A stretch of DNA of 64,000 nt from Parasedimentitalea denitrificans (GCF_011813015.1 NZ_QHLQ01000009.1:92849-156848), one strand, 5' to 3'. Shown: positions 18,252 to 27,175, counted from the first letter of the stretch. Numbers and translations: made by a program. Notes: generated by a model from the sequence alone, not told the origin.

Positions 18252-18263
18252 TTAGCATACTAA
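18252..18263. promoter_or_regulatory. Candidate operator, site 2 (enamidase promoter)
   Basis: TTAGCATACTAA, 30 bases before the amidohydrolase start and within the divergent promoter region of the membrane-protein gene. The 17 bases from 18250 match the reverse complement of the FAD-subunit promoter at 15 positions. Confidence 0.5.
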
Positions 18264-18292
18264 CAAATTAGCCGCGCCGAGGAGCCTGCACC

Positions 18293-19462
18293 ATGACCGA
18301 GAAACTCGTCATCAAAAATATTGGTTTGTTGCTGTCAGGCAAAATGGAGCAACCGATACTCGACGGTGATTGCATGATCGCCATTGACGGAAAAATCCAC
18401 GAGTGGGGCTATGAGAAAGATCTGGATGCCGAGGATGCCACAAGTGTTGTCGATGCCCATGGCGTGGCGCTGGCACCGGGGTTGATCGACAGTCACATCC
18501 ACCCGGTCGTGGGCGATTATACGCCGCGACAACAACAGGTTAACTGGATCGACTCGACACTGCACGGTGGTGTCACGACGCTGATTTCGGCTGGTGAAGT
18601 CCACATGCCGGGCCGCCCCAAGGATATTGTCGGGCTCAAGGCGATGGCGATTGCTGCGCAGCGCTGGTACGAGAATTTCCGTCCCTCAGGGATGAAGGTC
18701 ATGGCCGGCGCACCGGTAATTGAACACGGCATGGTTGAGCAGGACTTCAAGGATTTGGCCGACGCCGGTGTCACCCTGCTGGGCGAGGTTGGTCTGGGCA
18801 CCGTCAAGGATGGCAAGACCGCCAAACAGATGGTGGATTGGGCGCGCAAATACGGCATCCAGTCGACCATTCACACCGGAGGCCCCTCGATTCCCGGCTC
18901 CGGCCTGATTGATGCCGACATGGTGCTGGAAACTGGCACCGATGTCATTGGCCACATCAATGGTGGCCACACAGCGCTGCCAGATGATCAGATCATGTGC
19001 CTTTGCGAAAGCTGCACAGCGGGGCTGGAGATTGTACACAACGGCAATGAACGCGCCGCCTTGCTGACATTGAACACCGCGCGCGAGCTGAAGCAGATGG
19101 ATCGCATTATCCTCGGCACTGATGGACCTGCTGGGTCAGGGGTTCAGCCGCTAGGTATTCTGCGCATGGTGGCGATGCTGTCGTCGCTGGGCAATGTGCC
19201 AGCTGAAATCGCGTTTTGCTTTGCCAATGGCAACACCTCGCGCCAACGCGAATTGGATACCGGCTTGATCGAAAAGGGCTATTGCGCTGACTTTGTGTTG
19301 ATGGATCAGGCCCAGCACGCGCCGGGCAAAAACTTGCTTGAATCGGTGGAGCAGGGCAATCTGCCTGGTGTTGGGATGACCATCATCGACGGTGTTGTGC
19401 GCAGCACCCGCAGCCGAAATACGCCACCTGCAACGCGGTTGCCCGAGGTTTTGGAAGGGTAG
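18293..19462 (+). CDS. Enamidase-like amidohydrolase
   Basis: A 389-residue metal-dependent amidohydrolase. Ligands visible are H68 and H70 (DSHIHP), E165 (LLGEVGLGT), H194 (IHTGG), H221 (GHINGGHTA) and D277 (GTDGPAGSG). Blocks GDYTPRQ, HMPGRPKD and the C-terminal RSRNTPPA match what I remember of the Eubacterium barkeri enamidase, which hydrolyses 1,4,5,6-tetrahydro-6-oxonicotinate to 2-formylglutarate. The neighbouring 6-hydroxynicotinate-reductase-like and molybdenum-hydroxylase genes strengthen this. GAGGAG nine bases upstream supports the ATG. The true substrate could be another cyclic enamide. Confidence 0.75.
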   Translation: MTEKLVIKNIGLLLSGKMEQPILDGDCMIAIDGKIHEWGYEKDLDAEDATSVVDAHGVALAPGLIDSHIHPVVGDYTPRQQQVNWIDSTLHGGVTTLISAGEVHMPGRPKDIVGLKAMAIAAQRWYENFRPSGMKVMAGAPVIEHGMVEQDFKDLADAGVTLLGEVGLGTVKDGKTAKQMVDWARKYGIQSTIHTGGPSIPGSGLIDADMVLETGTDVIGHINGGHTALPDDQIMCLCESCTAGLEIVHNGNERAALLTLNTARELKQMDRIILGTDGPAGSGVQPLGILRMVAMLSSLGNVPAEIAFCFANGNTSRQRELDTGLIEKGYCADFVLMDQAQHAPGKNLLESVEQGNLPGVGMTIIDGVVRSTRSRNTPPATRLPEVLEG

Positions 19463-19510
19463 CGCCCTCCCGTGGGGAGGGGCGGGCGCTGCCCGGCCTG
19501 TCAGCCGGGC
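19463..19510 (+). terminator. Double stem-loop after the enamidase gene
   Basis: A first stem CGCCCTCCC (19463-19471) / GGGAGGGGCG (one bulge) is followed by a perfect stem GCCCGGC (19491-19497) / GCCGGGC (19504-19510) with a six-base loop. It lies between the convergent amidohydrolase and MarR genes and could terminate both. Confidence 0.6.
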
Positions 19511-19529
19511 GGAAGTTTGAAGTTGGTAT

Positions 19530-19967
19530 TCAGGTTAGCTTGCGCAGCAATTTCACGAACTTTTTCTGTTCCGCCGGGGTTAGCGGCTCCAGCGTTTTGG
19601 CTGTGATATCATGGGCAACCGGGAACATGGCTTCAACCAATTCCAACCCCTGTTCTGTCAGCGAAATCAAACTGCGTCGCTTGTCGTTTGGGTCGGCCTC
19701 AACAATGGCGTAGCCCTTTTTACGCAACCGATCCACCACGCCTTTGATAGTGGCGACATCCATCGATGCCAGCCGCCCCAACTGGTTTTGAGAGCATTTT
19801 CCCTGCTCATGCAGCCGCGCCAGTGTGGCAAATTGGGTTGCAGTAAGTCCTTGTAAAGCAAGGGACTGATAGATCGTCGCGTGTTTTTGACTGGCCTGAC
19901 GCATCAGGTAGCCCACCTGATCATCCAGAATGTAGTCGTAGTCATTTCCAGTCTTCGGGTCGGGCAT
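19530..19967 (-). CDS. MarR-family transcriptional regulator
   Basis: A 145-residue winged-helix protein. It has the MarR layout: N-terminal dimer helix, LTATQFATLARLHE, the recognition region NQLGRLASMDVATIKGVVDRLRKKG and the wing with the D-x-R signature DPNDKRRSLISLTEQG. MarR proteins usually repress catabolic operons until a small aromatic ligand binds. It lies at the 3' end of the hydroxylase operon but is separated by 109 bases holding its own inverted repeats, so it is likely self-regulated and a candidate for controlling the island. Confidence 0.9.
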   Translation of the reverse strand: MPDPKTGNDYDYILDDQVGYLMRQASQKHATIYQSLALQGLTATQFATLARLHEQGKCSQNQLGRLASMDVATIKGVVDRLRKKGYAIVEADPNDKRRSLISLTEQGLELVEAMFPVAHDITAKTLEPLTPAEQKKFVKLLRKLT

Positions 19968-19983
19968 AGTCTCTCTTCTCGGT

Positions 19984-20010
19984 CACGAATTTTGTTCGTG
20001 TTAGTACGAA
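19984..20010. promoter_or_regulatory. Three alternating ACGAA/TTCGT half-sites upstream of marR
   Basis: ACGAA (19985-19989), TTCGT (19995-19999) and ACGAA (20006-20010) give two overlapping dyads; the first is a perfect CACGAA-5-TTCGTG. Position just upstream of the MarR gene suggests an autoregulatory operator. Confidence 0.5.
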
Positions 20011-20076
20011 AGCAGCCGACGAGCAACGTTGATCGTATAGTCAACAGGCATCACTTGGCGCGAAGCGCGGCAAAAC

Positions 20077-20661
20077 CTACCGCAATCCATCCTCGCCAAT
20101 CGCCTCTTCCGTCGTCAGTCCGCCCACGCGCGGCAGTGGTCGACCACTATCTGTTACCGCCACGGCCACCATGATCTCATTGGCCCGCGGGGCATCGTTC
20201 AGGCGGACCTCGATCCCATCAAAATGACTGCGAACATAGGCAGCATCTTTGTGGCCCAGCGGCACATCCAACACCTGACCGGGGCTGCCCATTTTCTTCG
20301 ATGACGGAACCAACGCGGCACCTTTTTCAACCGCCTTGCGCAATGGCGCGCCCAGTTGCGGGTGTAGGATGGCAGCGGCATGTTCCAGCTCGCCGTTTTC
20401 ACCAACCATCGCTGATTTGCCATAACTTTCAGCCTGTTCCGGGGTGATGCCCAGTGCTGCAACGCACTTTTCGCCCAGTAAGCCGCCCAGCTCAGCGCCG
20501 ATTTCCATCAGGTCTGACAGATCCTCTTGGTATTGCCGGGCAAAGGGGTTTTCGATCACCGCAACAGCCACCGCCTTGCGGGTGGGCGGGTTGATCACAC
20601 GACCGATTTCGGAATGTACTTCTTCGACGTTCACCGCGATTTTGCGAATTTTGGCAGTCAT
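20077..20661 (-). CDS. DUF1185 (amino acid synthesis family) protein, copy 2
   Basis: A 194-residue protein of the DUF1185 family. Conserved blocks are AVIENPFARQY, GELEHAAA, VPSSKKMGSPG, DVPLGHKDAAYVRSHFDGIE and NDAPRANEI near the end. Biochemical function is not established; the family recurs beside molybdenum hydroxylases and heterocycle-degrading genes. It overlaps its paralogue upstream by four bases, so both are probably made together and may form a hetero-oligomer. Confidence 0.75.
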   Translation of the reverse strand: MTAKIRKIAVNVEEVHSEIGRVINPPTRKAVAVAVIENPFARQYQEDLSDLMEIGAELGGLLGEKCVAALGITPEQAESYGKSAMVGENGELEHAAAILHPQLGAPLRKAVEKGAALVPSSKKMGSPGQVLDVPLGHKDAAYVRSHFDGIEVRLNDAPRANEIMVAVAVTDSGRPLPRVGGLTTEEAIGEDGLR

Positions 20662-21239
20662 CGTAACCCATCCTCTCCTTTAATATCCCAGGCCTCTAAC
20701 CCGCCTGACCGTGAATGCACCCGTGGCCCGGTTGTCATCACCAGCGCAAAGGCCAGTTCATTCGCGCGCGGCGCATCGTTGCAGCCTACCTCCATTGAAT
20801 CGAAATGGCTGCGCACATAGGCGGCATTCACATGGGTGATCGGCACATCCAGCCGTGCGCCAACGCCGCCTACCTTTTTCGACGATGGCACAATGGCGTT
20901 TGCGGTGCCAAGCAATTGCCGCATCGCATAGCCGCCCGGCGCATGCCACAGCGCACCGTGCTCCAGTTCGCCACCTTCACCGACCAGCGATCCCTTGCCG
21001 TAGCCCTCGATCTTGTCCGGCCCGCCCAGCATGTCCAGCAACCGTTGTGCCATTTCCAACCCCAATGGCTTCAGATCTTCCATAAAGCCTTGGATTTCAG
21101 GCTCATACTTCCCGGCAAAGGGGTTCTGGATGATCGCCATGATAGAGCCACGCAGCAGCGGGGTATCTACGACGGGGCCGCCCTCGTGATAGATTTCCTC
21201 ACGCGAGGAGATGATTTTGCGAATGATAAGATCAGGCAT
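20658..21239 (-). CDS. DUF1185 (amino acid synthesis family) protein, copy 1
   Basis: A 193-residue paralogue of the next gene, sharing IIQNPFAGKYEPEI, GEGGELEHGA, VPSSKKVGG, AAYVRSHFDSMEVG and NDAPRANEL. ATG 21239 overlaps the UPF0280 stop by eight bases and gives the family-like start MPDLIIRKI. The copies are clearly diverged, which points to distinct roles or hetero-assembly rather than recent duplication. The catalysed step, if any, is unknown; within the pathway it may act on a ring-opened or lactam intermediate. Confidence 0.75.
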   Translation of the reverse strand: MPDLIIRKIISSREEIYHEGGPVVDTPLLRGSIMAIIQNPFAGKYEPEIQGFMEDLKPLGLEMAQRLLDMLGGPDKIEGYGKGSLVGEGGELEHGALWHAPGGYAMRQLLGTANAIVPSSKKVGGVGARLDVPITHVNAAYVRSHFDSMEVGCNDAPRANELAFALVMTTGPRVHSRSGGLEAWDIKGEDGLR

Positions 21240-22092
21240 AAAGCTGCGTCCTAACTGAAGGGGTAAACCCGGTGTTTCCAACCAACCGGCAGTGTCCTTG
21301 CAGGTACAGAGCGGCGGTGATGATGTGATTTTCGCGCTGCATTTCCAGCGCTCTGCGTTCTCCGGCGTCTAGCGCCGCGTGAATGTCGCCGTCTGATAAG
21401 GTGTCGCAACCAGTCACCACCAACTGCTCACCCAGATCGCTGTCATCTTGCAGGTCACTGGCAGGCTGTCGGTAAATGGCAAGGTGGCCGGGCAGGTCCA
21501 CTGCATTGGCAATCAATGTGGCGGCGGCATCTGCCTGCGCGGCAGTCTTGGCCAGCACCGTCACACTGTCCGCTATCCCTAGCGACAGGCTGCGCCCATG
21601 TCGGCCTGAGGTGGCAATGCCACCAACTCCGCTGGCATGGGAAATGTCGATCCGCCCCAGATCTTGGCCCTGATGATCGTTCATTGCAGTGACAAACGTT
21701 TGACCCGGGCCAAGGTGCAGGGCAATGTCGCCGCCATTGTTGACATATGCGCGCTGTATCGGCGTTGCGACACGCATCGCCTCAAGAACAGTATCCGCCA
21801 CCGCACCAGCCACCGCAGCCATCGGTGTAACAAAGGTCTGGCAATGGGGGCGGATGGCCTGATCCATGCGCCTGGCAATGGTCCCGTTAGGAGAGGGGGA
21901 GTGCCTAGTGATCTGTGATTGCAACAAAGGCAGTTCCATCACCAGTTCTTCCAGCACAGTTTCAAACCGAGCCTCCGCTGCAGCAAAGGCAACCTTGCGA
22001 TCTCCATCCGCGCCAATCACCAGGTCGATTGGCCCATGCTGCAAATGCAGCCGGGTGCCACAGGGCAATATGCGGGCAGCTGGACCCATCAC
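21232..22092 (-). CDS. UPF0280-family protein (ApbE-like fold)
   Basis: A 286-residue protein with UPF0280 hallmarks: VTPMAAVAGAVADTVL in the middle, YVNNGGDIALHL, and GGIATSGRHGRSLSLGIADSVTVLA. The NNGGDI and GIATSG blocks recall the flavin transferase ApbE, to which UPF0280 is structurally related. It could attach or handle a flavin cofactor for the neighbouring reductase, but this is inference. It overlaps the reductase-like gene by four bases and the DUF1185 gene by eight. Confidence 0.7.
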   Translation of the reverse strand: MMGPAARILPCGTRLHLQHGPIDLVIGADGDRKVAFAAAEARFETVLEELVMELPLLQSQITRHSPSPNGTIARRMDQAIRPHCQTFVTPMAAVAGAVADTVLEAMRVATPIQRAYVNNGGDIALHLGPGQTFVTAMNDHQGQDLGRIDISHASGVGGIATSGRHGRSLSLGIADSVTVLAKTAAQADAAATLIANAVDLPGHLAIYRQPASDLQDDSDLGEQLVVTGCDTLSDGDIHAALDAGERRALEMQRENHIITAALYLQGHCRLVGNTGFTPSVRTQLYA

Positions 22093-23579
22093 CGGCGCTC
22101 CTTGGCCCAGCGATAGTTGGTGTGATCCATCGGGTCCGGCTGGCTTTCGACCTGCGTCACCCGGCGGGTCTGGTCTGACACGATGGATGAGACTTTTTTG
22201 ATCTCCCCCATATGTCCGCCCAGTGTTTCATAGTCGGCAACCCGCATGGTGAACTCAATCGGGGCCACCAGAGCCGGGGTTGGGACATATCCAAACGACC
22301 CGGTTGGCATATCCAGCACATCCACCATCACGGTGATGCCACCGCCGGGCCAGACATAGCTCTCGGCGCCACCGCAGGACACAAAGGTCAGCGAGTCCTT
22401 GACGGATCGGGTCAGTCGCACTGGGTTTTCCGTCACCCCAGCGCGTAGACTGCCACCTGCGCCGCCCATGAACAGAACTGAACAGACCGATGGTTCACAG
22501 TTTTCTGCGATCAGATCTGCCGAGGCTCTGAGCCGGGTGGGGATTTCAGCCTCTTGTGGCACCAGATCAGCATCCAGAACAAAGTACCCGTACTGCTCGC
22601 CGGTGGTCGACACCATCAGTAGGGTCAGCCCTTCCCAGGCCACTTTGGGATTAAACGGCCCCAGAATGGTCAGCGGATCCTCGATATCCGTACCACCCCA
22701 GCCGGTGCCGGGACTGGCCACCTGGAAATAGCGACCGGGCGTTGATCGCCGTCCCAATATCTTGATGCCAGTGGGGGGAACGTTCAGTTCCTTGCCGGTC
22801 TGGTGTTCGGACAAAACGCCGGTGATATGGTCATCAACCACCACCACCTCGTCCACATGGCCGAGCCATTGTTTGGGGAACATGCCAATGGTGGCCGATC
22901 CACAACCAACCCGCATCAATTTCTCGGTCACACCGTTCACGATGGGGGGCTTGCCCGCCTCGACCACCACAGTTGTCTGGTGGTCTTCGTCGCCAATCAC
23001 CATTTCCACCGGGTCGCGATTGCACAGCCGCAACAAGGCATCGCAGGTCACACGGCCTTCTTTCTTGGACCCTCCGGTCAGATGCTCTACACCGCCCAGC
23101 GACAACATTTTCGAGCCATATTCGCTGGTCATCACATGGCCGATGGGTTCGCCATTCACCCGCACCACGTCACGCTCGTGGCCGATATGACGATCAGTGT
23201 CGATCTTCACCTTCACCCCGCAGTACGAGAAAATGCCCTCGGTCACCACGGTGACCATATCAACGCCGTCGATTTCCTGGCTCACAATGAACGGAGCGGG
23301 TTTGTAATCGGGGTAGGTGGTGCCAGCGCCAACCGCTGTTACAAACGGTCGGTCGCCCTGAACGATGTTACCGTCCCAATCATCGGGCTGGCTATCCTTC
23401 ATGAACGGCACCAGCTTTTGGCTGGTGTTTTCAATGATGGTCAGCGCATCCAGCCGTACCAGATCACCACCGTGGTTGGCATAGCGATCACAGGCACCGA
23501 TTTTACCGTCCGCGATAAAACACATCACCGGGCAGGCGTCACAGCGGATTTTCTCGGGCTTTACGCGCTCAGTTGTCAT
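22089..23579 (-). CDS. 6-hydroxynicotinate reductase-like Fe-S protein
   Basis: A 496-residue protein. The N-terminal cysteines C13, C16, C20 and C30 (CDACPVMC...GAC) would ligate a [4Fe-4S] cluster. The body contains GVTEKLMRVGCGSATIG and GVTENPVRLTRSVKDSLTFVSCGGAESYVWPGGG, blocks I associate with the Hnr family of the E. barkeri nicotinate pathway, which reduces 6-hydroxynicotinate to 1,4,5,6-tetrahydro-6-oxonicotinate. It starts 11 bases inside the hydroxylase gene and is embedded in the operon. Reduction of a hydroxylated N-heteroaromatic ring is the best guess; the electron donor is not evident. Confidence 0.65.
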   Translation of the reverse strand: MTTERVKPEKIRCDACPVMCFIADGKIGACDRYANHGGDLVRLDALTIIENTSQKLVPFMKDSQPDDWDGNIVQGDRPFVTAVGAGTTYPDYKPAPFIVSQEIDGVDMVTVVTEGIFSYCGVKVKIDTDRHIGHERDVVRVNGEPIGHVMTSEYGSKMLSLGGVEHLTGGSKKEGRVTCDALLRLCNRDPVEMVIGDEDHQTTVVVEAGKPPIVNGVTEKLMRVGCGSATIGMFPKQWLGHVDEVVVVDDHITGVLSEHQTGKELNVPPTGIKILGRRSTPGRYFQVASPGTGWGGTDIEDPLTILGPFNPKVAWEGLTLLMVSTTGEQYGYFVLDADLVPQEAEIPTRLRASADLIAENCEPSVCSVLFMGGAGGSLRAGVTENPVRLTRSVKDSLTFVSCGGAESYVWPGGGITVMVDVLDMPTGSFGYVPTPALVAPIEFTMRVADYETLGGHMGEIKKVSSIVSDQTRRVTQVESQPDPMDHTNYRWAKERR

Positions 23580-26295
23580 CGGCCAGCTCCTTTAGTGCAG
23601 CCCGAACCCGAGCGGGTGTGGCGGGAATTTGTGTTAGGCGCGCACCGGTAGCGTCTTTGATCGCGTTCAAAATTGCCGGAGTGGTGGGGATCAGCACATG
23701 CTCTCCCAAACCCTTGGCGCCGTATGGGCCATGCGCATCCGGTTCCTCGATTATGATGGTTTCTATGGGCGGAATATCCCCGATGGTGGGGATCAGATAG
23801 TCATGCAGGTTTTCAGTGCGACCGGGGATGTATTCTTCCATCAGCGCCATGCCGAGGCCCTGCGCAATGCCGCCTTCGACCTGACCCTCGACCAGCAAGG
23901 GGTTGATCGCCTTGCCCACGTCATGGGCTGCAACAAATTTGACCGGCGTCACAGTGCCCAGCGCAGTGTCTACCTCGACCACAACCAGCTGTGCGCAATA
24001 GCCAAACTGGGCATAGGGCACACCCTGTCCGTTTTCATCCAGCGGCTTGGTCGGTGGGTCATAGGTTTCCTGCGCGCCAAACACGTAGCCGTGGGCATCA
24101 TAGGGCAGCAGTGACAGGTCGATCACATGCTCGCTTGCTGCGTCGATAACCCGGATTGCTCCGTTGCCGAACTCTAGCTTTGCGCTGTCACTGGCGTTGA
24201 CCCGCTGCAAGATCGCGGCGCGCAGGGCTAGGCCAGATAGCCGCGCAGCACTACCCGACACATAGGTCTGGCGCGAGGCCGAAGTCTTGCCGGCATCTGG
24301 TGTGACGTCAGTGTCGGCGCCGATTAGTTTGATTTGTTGAACGTCAATGCCCAGCGCCTTGGCAAAAATCTGGGTGATGACGGTGTTGGCACCCTGACCG
24401 ATATCCATCGCCCCCTGATGCAGCACCACAGAGCCGTCAGCCCGGATGCCGGATTTGATGGTCGATGGGTTGGGAAGTGAGGTATTGCCACAGCCGTACC
24501 AGCCTGCTGCGATGCCAACACCGCGCTTTTGGACCCTGTTTGTCGAATTATAACTAGCTGCGGCGGTACGCTCGCTGTCCCAAGCCGATTGTATCGCGGT
24601 CAAACAAGCTTTGACCCCGACACCCTGTTCAAACACCTGACCACAAACCGTGGGTGTGTTGTTTTCCAGCGCGTTCAGCAGGCGGAACTGCAGCCGGTCG
24701 ATCCCCAGCTTGTCTGCCAATTCATCAAACAGACTTTCCTGTGCGATGGCAGCCTGGGGGACTCCGAAACCACGAAAGGCCCCAGATGGCGGGTTGTGAG
24801 TGTGGATTGCGCGGGCTTCGGCCCGGTAGTTGGGGACGCGGTAGGGGCCAGAGGCGTGCACCGGAACGCGGTTGGAAACGGTCGGGCCCCAACTGGCATA
24901 GGCGCCGGTGTTGAAATCCCCCGAGAAATCCATGCCCTGAATGCGCCCATCTTGGCTGGCGCTGATTGTAAGGCGAATGTCTGCGGGGTGGCGCTTGGTT
25001 GTTGATTGCATCGATTCTGAACGGGAATAGGCGATCCGAACTGGCCGCCCAGTATGCAATGCGGCCAAGGCCAGATAAGGCTGCACCGAAAGATCCAGTT
25101 TGGATCCGAACCCGCCACCAACGCCTGTGGGTATGATGCGGATATCTTTGCGGTCCATGCCCAATATGGTCTCTAGCCCTTCTAGGTCCATCACTGGGGC
25201 CTGAGTGCAGGCATGTACTTCGATACGGCCATCGACCATCTGGGCAAAGCCTGCTTCGGGTTCGATATAGGCGTGTTCGACAAACCCGGTCTGAAAGCGC
25301 CCCTCGACACAGGTATCCGCTGTCGACAGGGCCTGCGATGCATCACCTTGTTGCACAAAACCGGCACACATCACATTGCCCTCACGCCGTTGATGCAGTT
25401 GCGGAGCACTTGGGGCGGTGGCACCTGATACGGTCTCAGCGCTGGGCAGCTCGGTCCATGTCACCGGGAATGCCTCGACATCAAAACCCTGCACCGCGTC
25501 GGGTGAAAGAACCACGGCTGCAACAGCTTCTCCTAGGAACCGGGTTTCGGTCTCCGCAAATACAGGCTGATCGACAAAGTCGGGAATGACACCAAACAGG
25601 TTCTGACCCGGCACATCCGAACTGGTCAGCACCGCCTCAACTCCGGGAGTATTGGCTAGCCAATCGTCAATATGGCCAAAGGTAAAACTCGCCCGAGCAT
25701 AGGGGGAGCGAATGATCCGCAACACTAATGCATCGGCTGGCGCGACATCGTCGCCAAAATTTTCGGTCCCCGTGACCTTGGCCACGCCATCCAGCCTAGG
25801 GATCGAACTGCCGACAGTGCCATCGCCAGCCTCGGCCGTTTGGGTTGACGGACTGGCCACCACCGCGTCAATGATCTTGCGATAGCCGGTACAGCGACAG
25901 AGCACACCGCCCAGCGCATCCTTCACCTGATCAGGTGAAGGCGTCTGTGTTTCCCGCAGCAGGGCCACAGCCGAGACCATCATGCCAGGCGTGCAAATCC
26001 CACATTGCGCCGCGCCGTGGTTCTGAAAACTCTCGCTCAGGCGCTGGGCGTCGGGGTCGTGTTTTGCCAGCCCACCCAGTGTTTCAACATGCCGCCCTTC
26101 GGCCTGATGGGTTGGGGTTAGGCAGGCACAGACCGGGGCCCCGTCGATCAGTACCGTGCAAGCCCCACAATCGCCTGCGTCACAGCCCACTTTGACATCC
26201 AGCTGCCCCAGACCCTCGCGCAGGGTCTGCGACAGGCGCTCTCCAGCTAGTGGGGCGACACTGACAGTTTGGGTGTTCAGGCGAAATTCTGTCAT
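23569..26295 (-). CDS. Molybdenum hydroxylase, fused [2Fe-2S] and Mo-cofactor subunit
   Basis: A protein of about 908 residues of the xanthine dehydrogenase family with two modules in one chain. Residues 1-155 carry both iron-sulfur sites: C38, C43, C46, C58 (GCDAGDCGAC) and C98, C101, C133, C135 (CGIC, CRC). Residues from about 175 on form the molybdopterin domain, with PTGVGGGFGSK, PSGAFRGFG and the catalytic glutamate E865 in GAKGLGE. It hydroxylates an N-heterocycle next to ring nitrogen using water. The frame is open to 26388, but ATG 26295 gives the usual ferredoxin-domain start; ATG 26319 is also possible. Fusion of small and large subunits is less common than separate genes. Confidence 0.85.
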   Translation of the reverse strand: MTEFRLNTQTVSVAPLAGERLSQTLREGLGQLDVKVGCDAGDCGACTVLIDGAPVCACLTPTHQAEGRHVETLGGLAKHDPDAQRLSESFQNHGAAQCGICTPGMMVSAVALLRETQTPSPDQVKDALGGVLCRCTGYRKIIDAVVASPSTQTAEAGDGTVGSSIPRLDGVAKVTGTENFGDDVAPADALVLRIIRSPYARASFTFGHIDDWLANTPGVEAVLTSSDVPGQNLFGVIPDFVDQPVFAETETRFLGEAVAAVVLSPDAVQGFDVEAFPVTWTELPSAETVSGATAPSAPQLHQRREGNVMCAGFVQQGDASQALSTADTCVEGRFQTGFVEHAYIEPEAGFAQMVDGRIEVHACTQAPVMDLEGLETILGMDRKDIRIIPTGVGGGFGSKLDLSVQPYLALAALHTGRPVRIAYSRSESMQSTTKRHPADIRLTISASQDGRIQGMDFSGDFNTGAYASWGPTVSNRVPVHASGPYRVPNYRAEARAIHTHNPPSGAFRGFGVPQAAIAQESLFDELADKLGIDRLQFRLLNALENNTPTVCGQVFEQGVGVKACLTAIQSAWDSERTAAASYNSTNRVQKRGVGIAAGWYGCGNTSLPNPSTIKSGIRADGSVVLHQGAMDIGQGANTVITQIFAKALGIDVQQIKLIGADTDVTPDAGKTSASRQTYVSGSAARLSGLALRAAILQRVNASDSAKLEFGNGAIRVIDAASEHVIDLSLLPYDAHGYVFGAQETYDPPTKPLDENGQGVPYAQFGYCAQLVVVEVDTALGTVTPVKFVAAHDVGKAINPLLVEGQVEGGIAQGLGMALMEEYIPGRTENLHDYLIPTIGDIPPIETIIIEEPDAHGPYGAKGLGEHVLIPTTPAILNAIKDATGARLTQIPATPARVRAALKELADDN

Positions 26296-26311
26296 CGGGT
26301 TCACGATCCGC

Positions 26312-27145
26312 TTATCCATTTGAAATCGCAGCCTTGCCAACGGCTCGTTTGATCTGCTCGGCAACGGCATCCAACCGATATCCGGCATCGGCGCGAATGT
26401 CTGTGATTGGGGCGAGAGGTGCCAGATGATCAGTAGAGATCTGGATCTGCTGCGGCATTTTCCCGATCAGATCTGCCTCTAACCCGGTAAGCTGTTTGGC
26501 AACAGGCGAACAGGCCCCCACGGCGACGCGTGCGAAATCAATGCGCCCAGTGGCGTCACAGCCAATCACCACTGCTACCATAGTGATGGAAATCACCAGA
26601 TAGCTGCGACTGCCCAGTTTTTCGAATGCACCGCGGGTATAGCCGGGTAGGGGAGGGACATGGATTGCAGTCACCAGCTCCCCGGCGCGCAAATGAGTTT
26701 GGCGTGGGCCGGTTACAAACTCATCAACTGGCATCCGGCGGACCCCATCAGGGCCGGTAATCTCAACCGTTGCGCCCAGTGTTATCAGCGGTGGCATGCC
26801 ATCCGCCGCTGGAGAGGCGTTGCAAATGTTTCCGGCAATCGTACCCGAATTCTGGATTTGCACGCTGCCAATGGTGCGCGCCGCTGCCTGTAATCCGGCG
26901 TAGCAGTCTGGCAGATCCGCTTTGATTATTTCACTCCACCGGGTGGCTGCCCCAATGCGCAGCCCATTCGGCCCCCACTGCAATCCTGCCAGACCTTCGA
27001 TACGGGTGACATCCAACAGACTGTTTTGCATAGGAGCCTGTCCCCGTGCCGGAAAGACATCAGAGCCCCCCGCAATGATGCTGACGTCCTCTGAGGCGAG
27101 CAGGGACAAAGCGTCGTTCAGCGCGGTTGGGGCAAAGTAAGCCAA
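26312..27145 (-). CDS. Molybdenum hydroxylase FAD-binding subunit (CoxM-type)
   Basis: A 277-residue FAD subunit with the FAD pyrophosphate motif IIAGGSDVFPA near residue 20 and the second flavin motif TIGSVQIQNSGTIAGNICNASPAADG. It has the C-terminal CO_deh_flav_C portion. It passes electrons from the Fe-S clusters of the fused Mo subunit to an acceptor. It is the first gene of the seven-gene operon (16 bases before the Mo subunit) and carries operator site 3 upstream. Confidence 0.9.
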   Translation of the reverse strand: MAYFAPTALNDALSLLASEDVSIIAGGSDVFPARGQAPMQNSLLDVTRIEGLAGLQWGPNGLRIGAATRWSEIIKADLPDCYAGLQAAARTIGSVQIQNSGTIAGNICNASPAADGMPPLITLGATVEITGPDGVRRMPVDEFVTGPRQTHLRAGELVTAIHVPPLPGYTRGAFEKLGSRSYLVISITMVAVVIGCDATGRIDFARVAVGACSPVAKQLTGLEADLIGKMPQQIQISTDHLAPLAPITDIRADAGYRLDAVAEQIKRAVGKAAISNG

Positions 27146-27175
27146 AATCGCAGCTCCTCAGGTGAATGAAAATTG

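Noticed and set aside
26296..26388. Extension of the molybdenum hydroxylase into the FAD-subunit gene
   Set aside because: ATG 26295 matches the usual ferredoxin-domain N-terminus; the extension has no domain.
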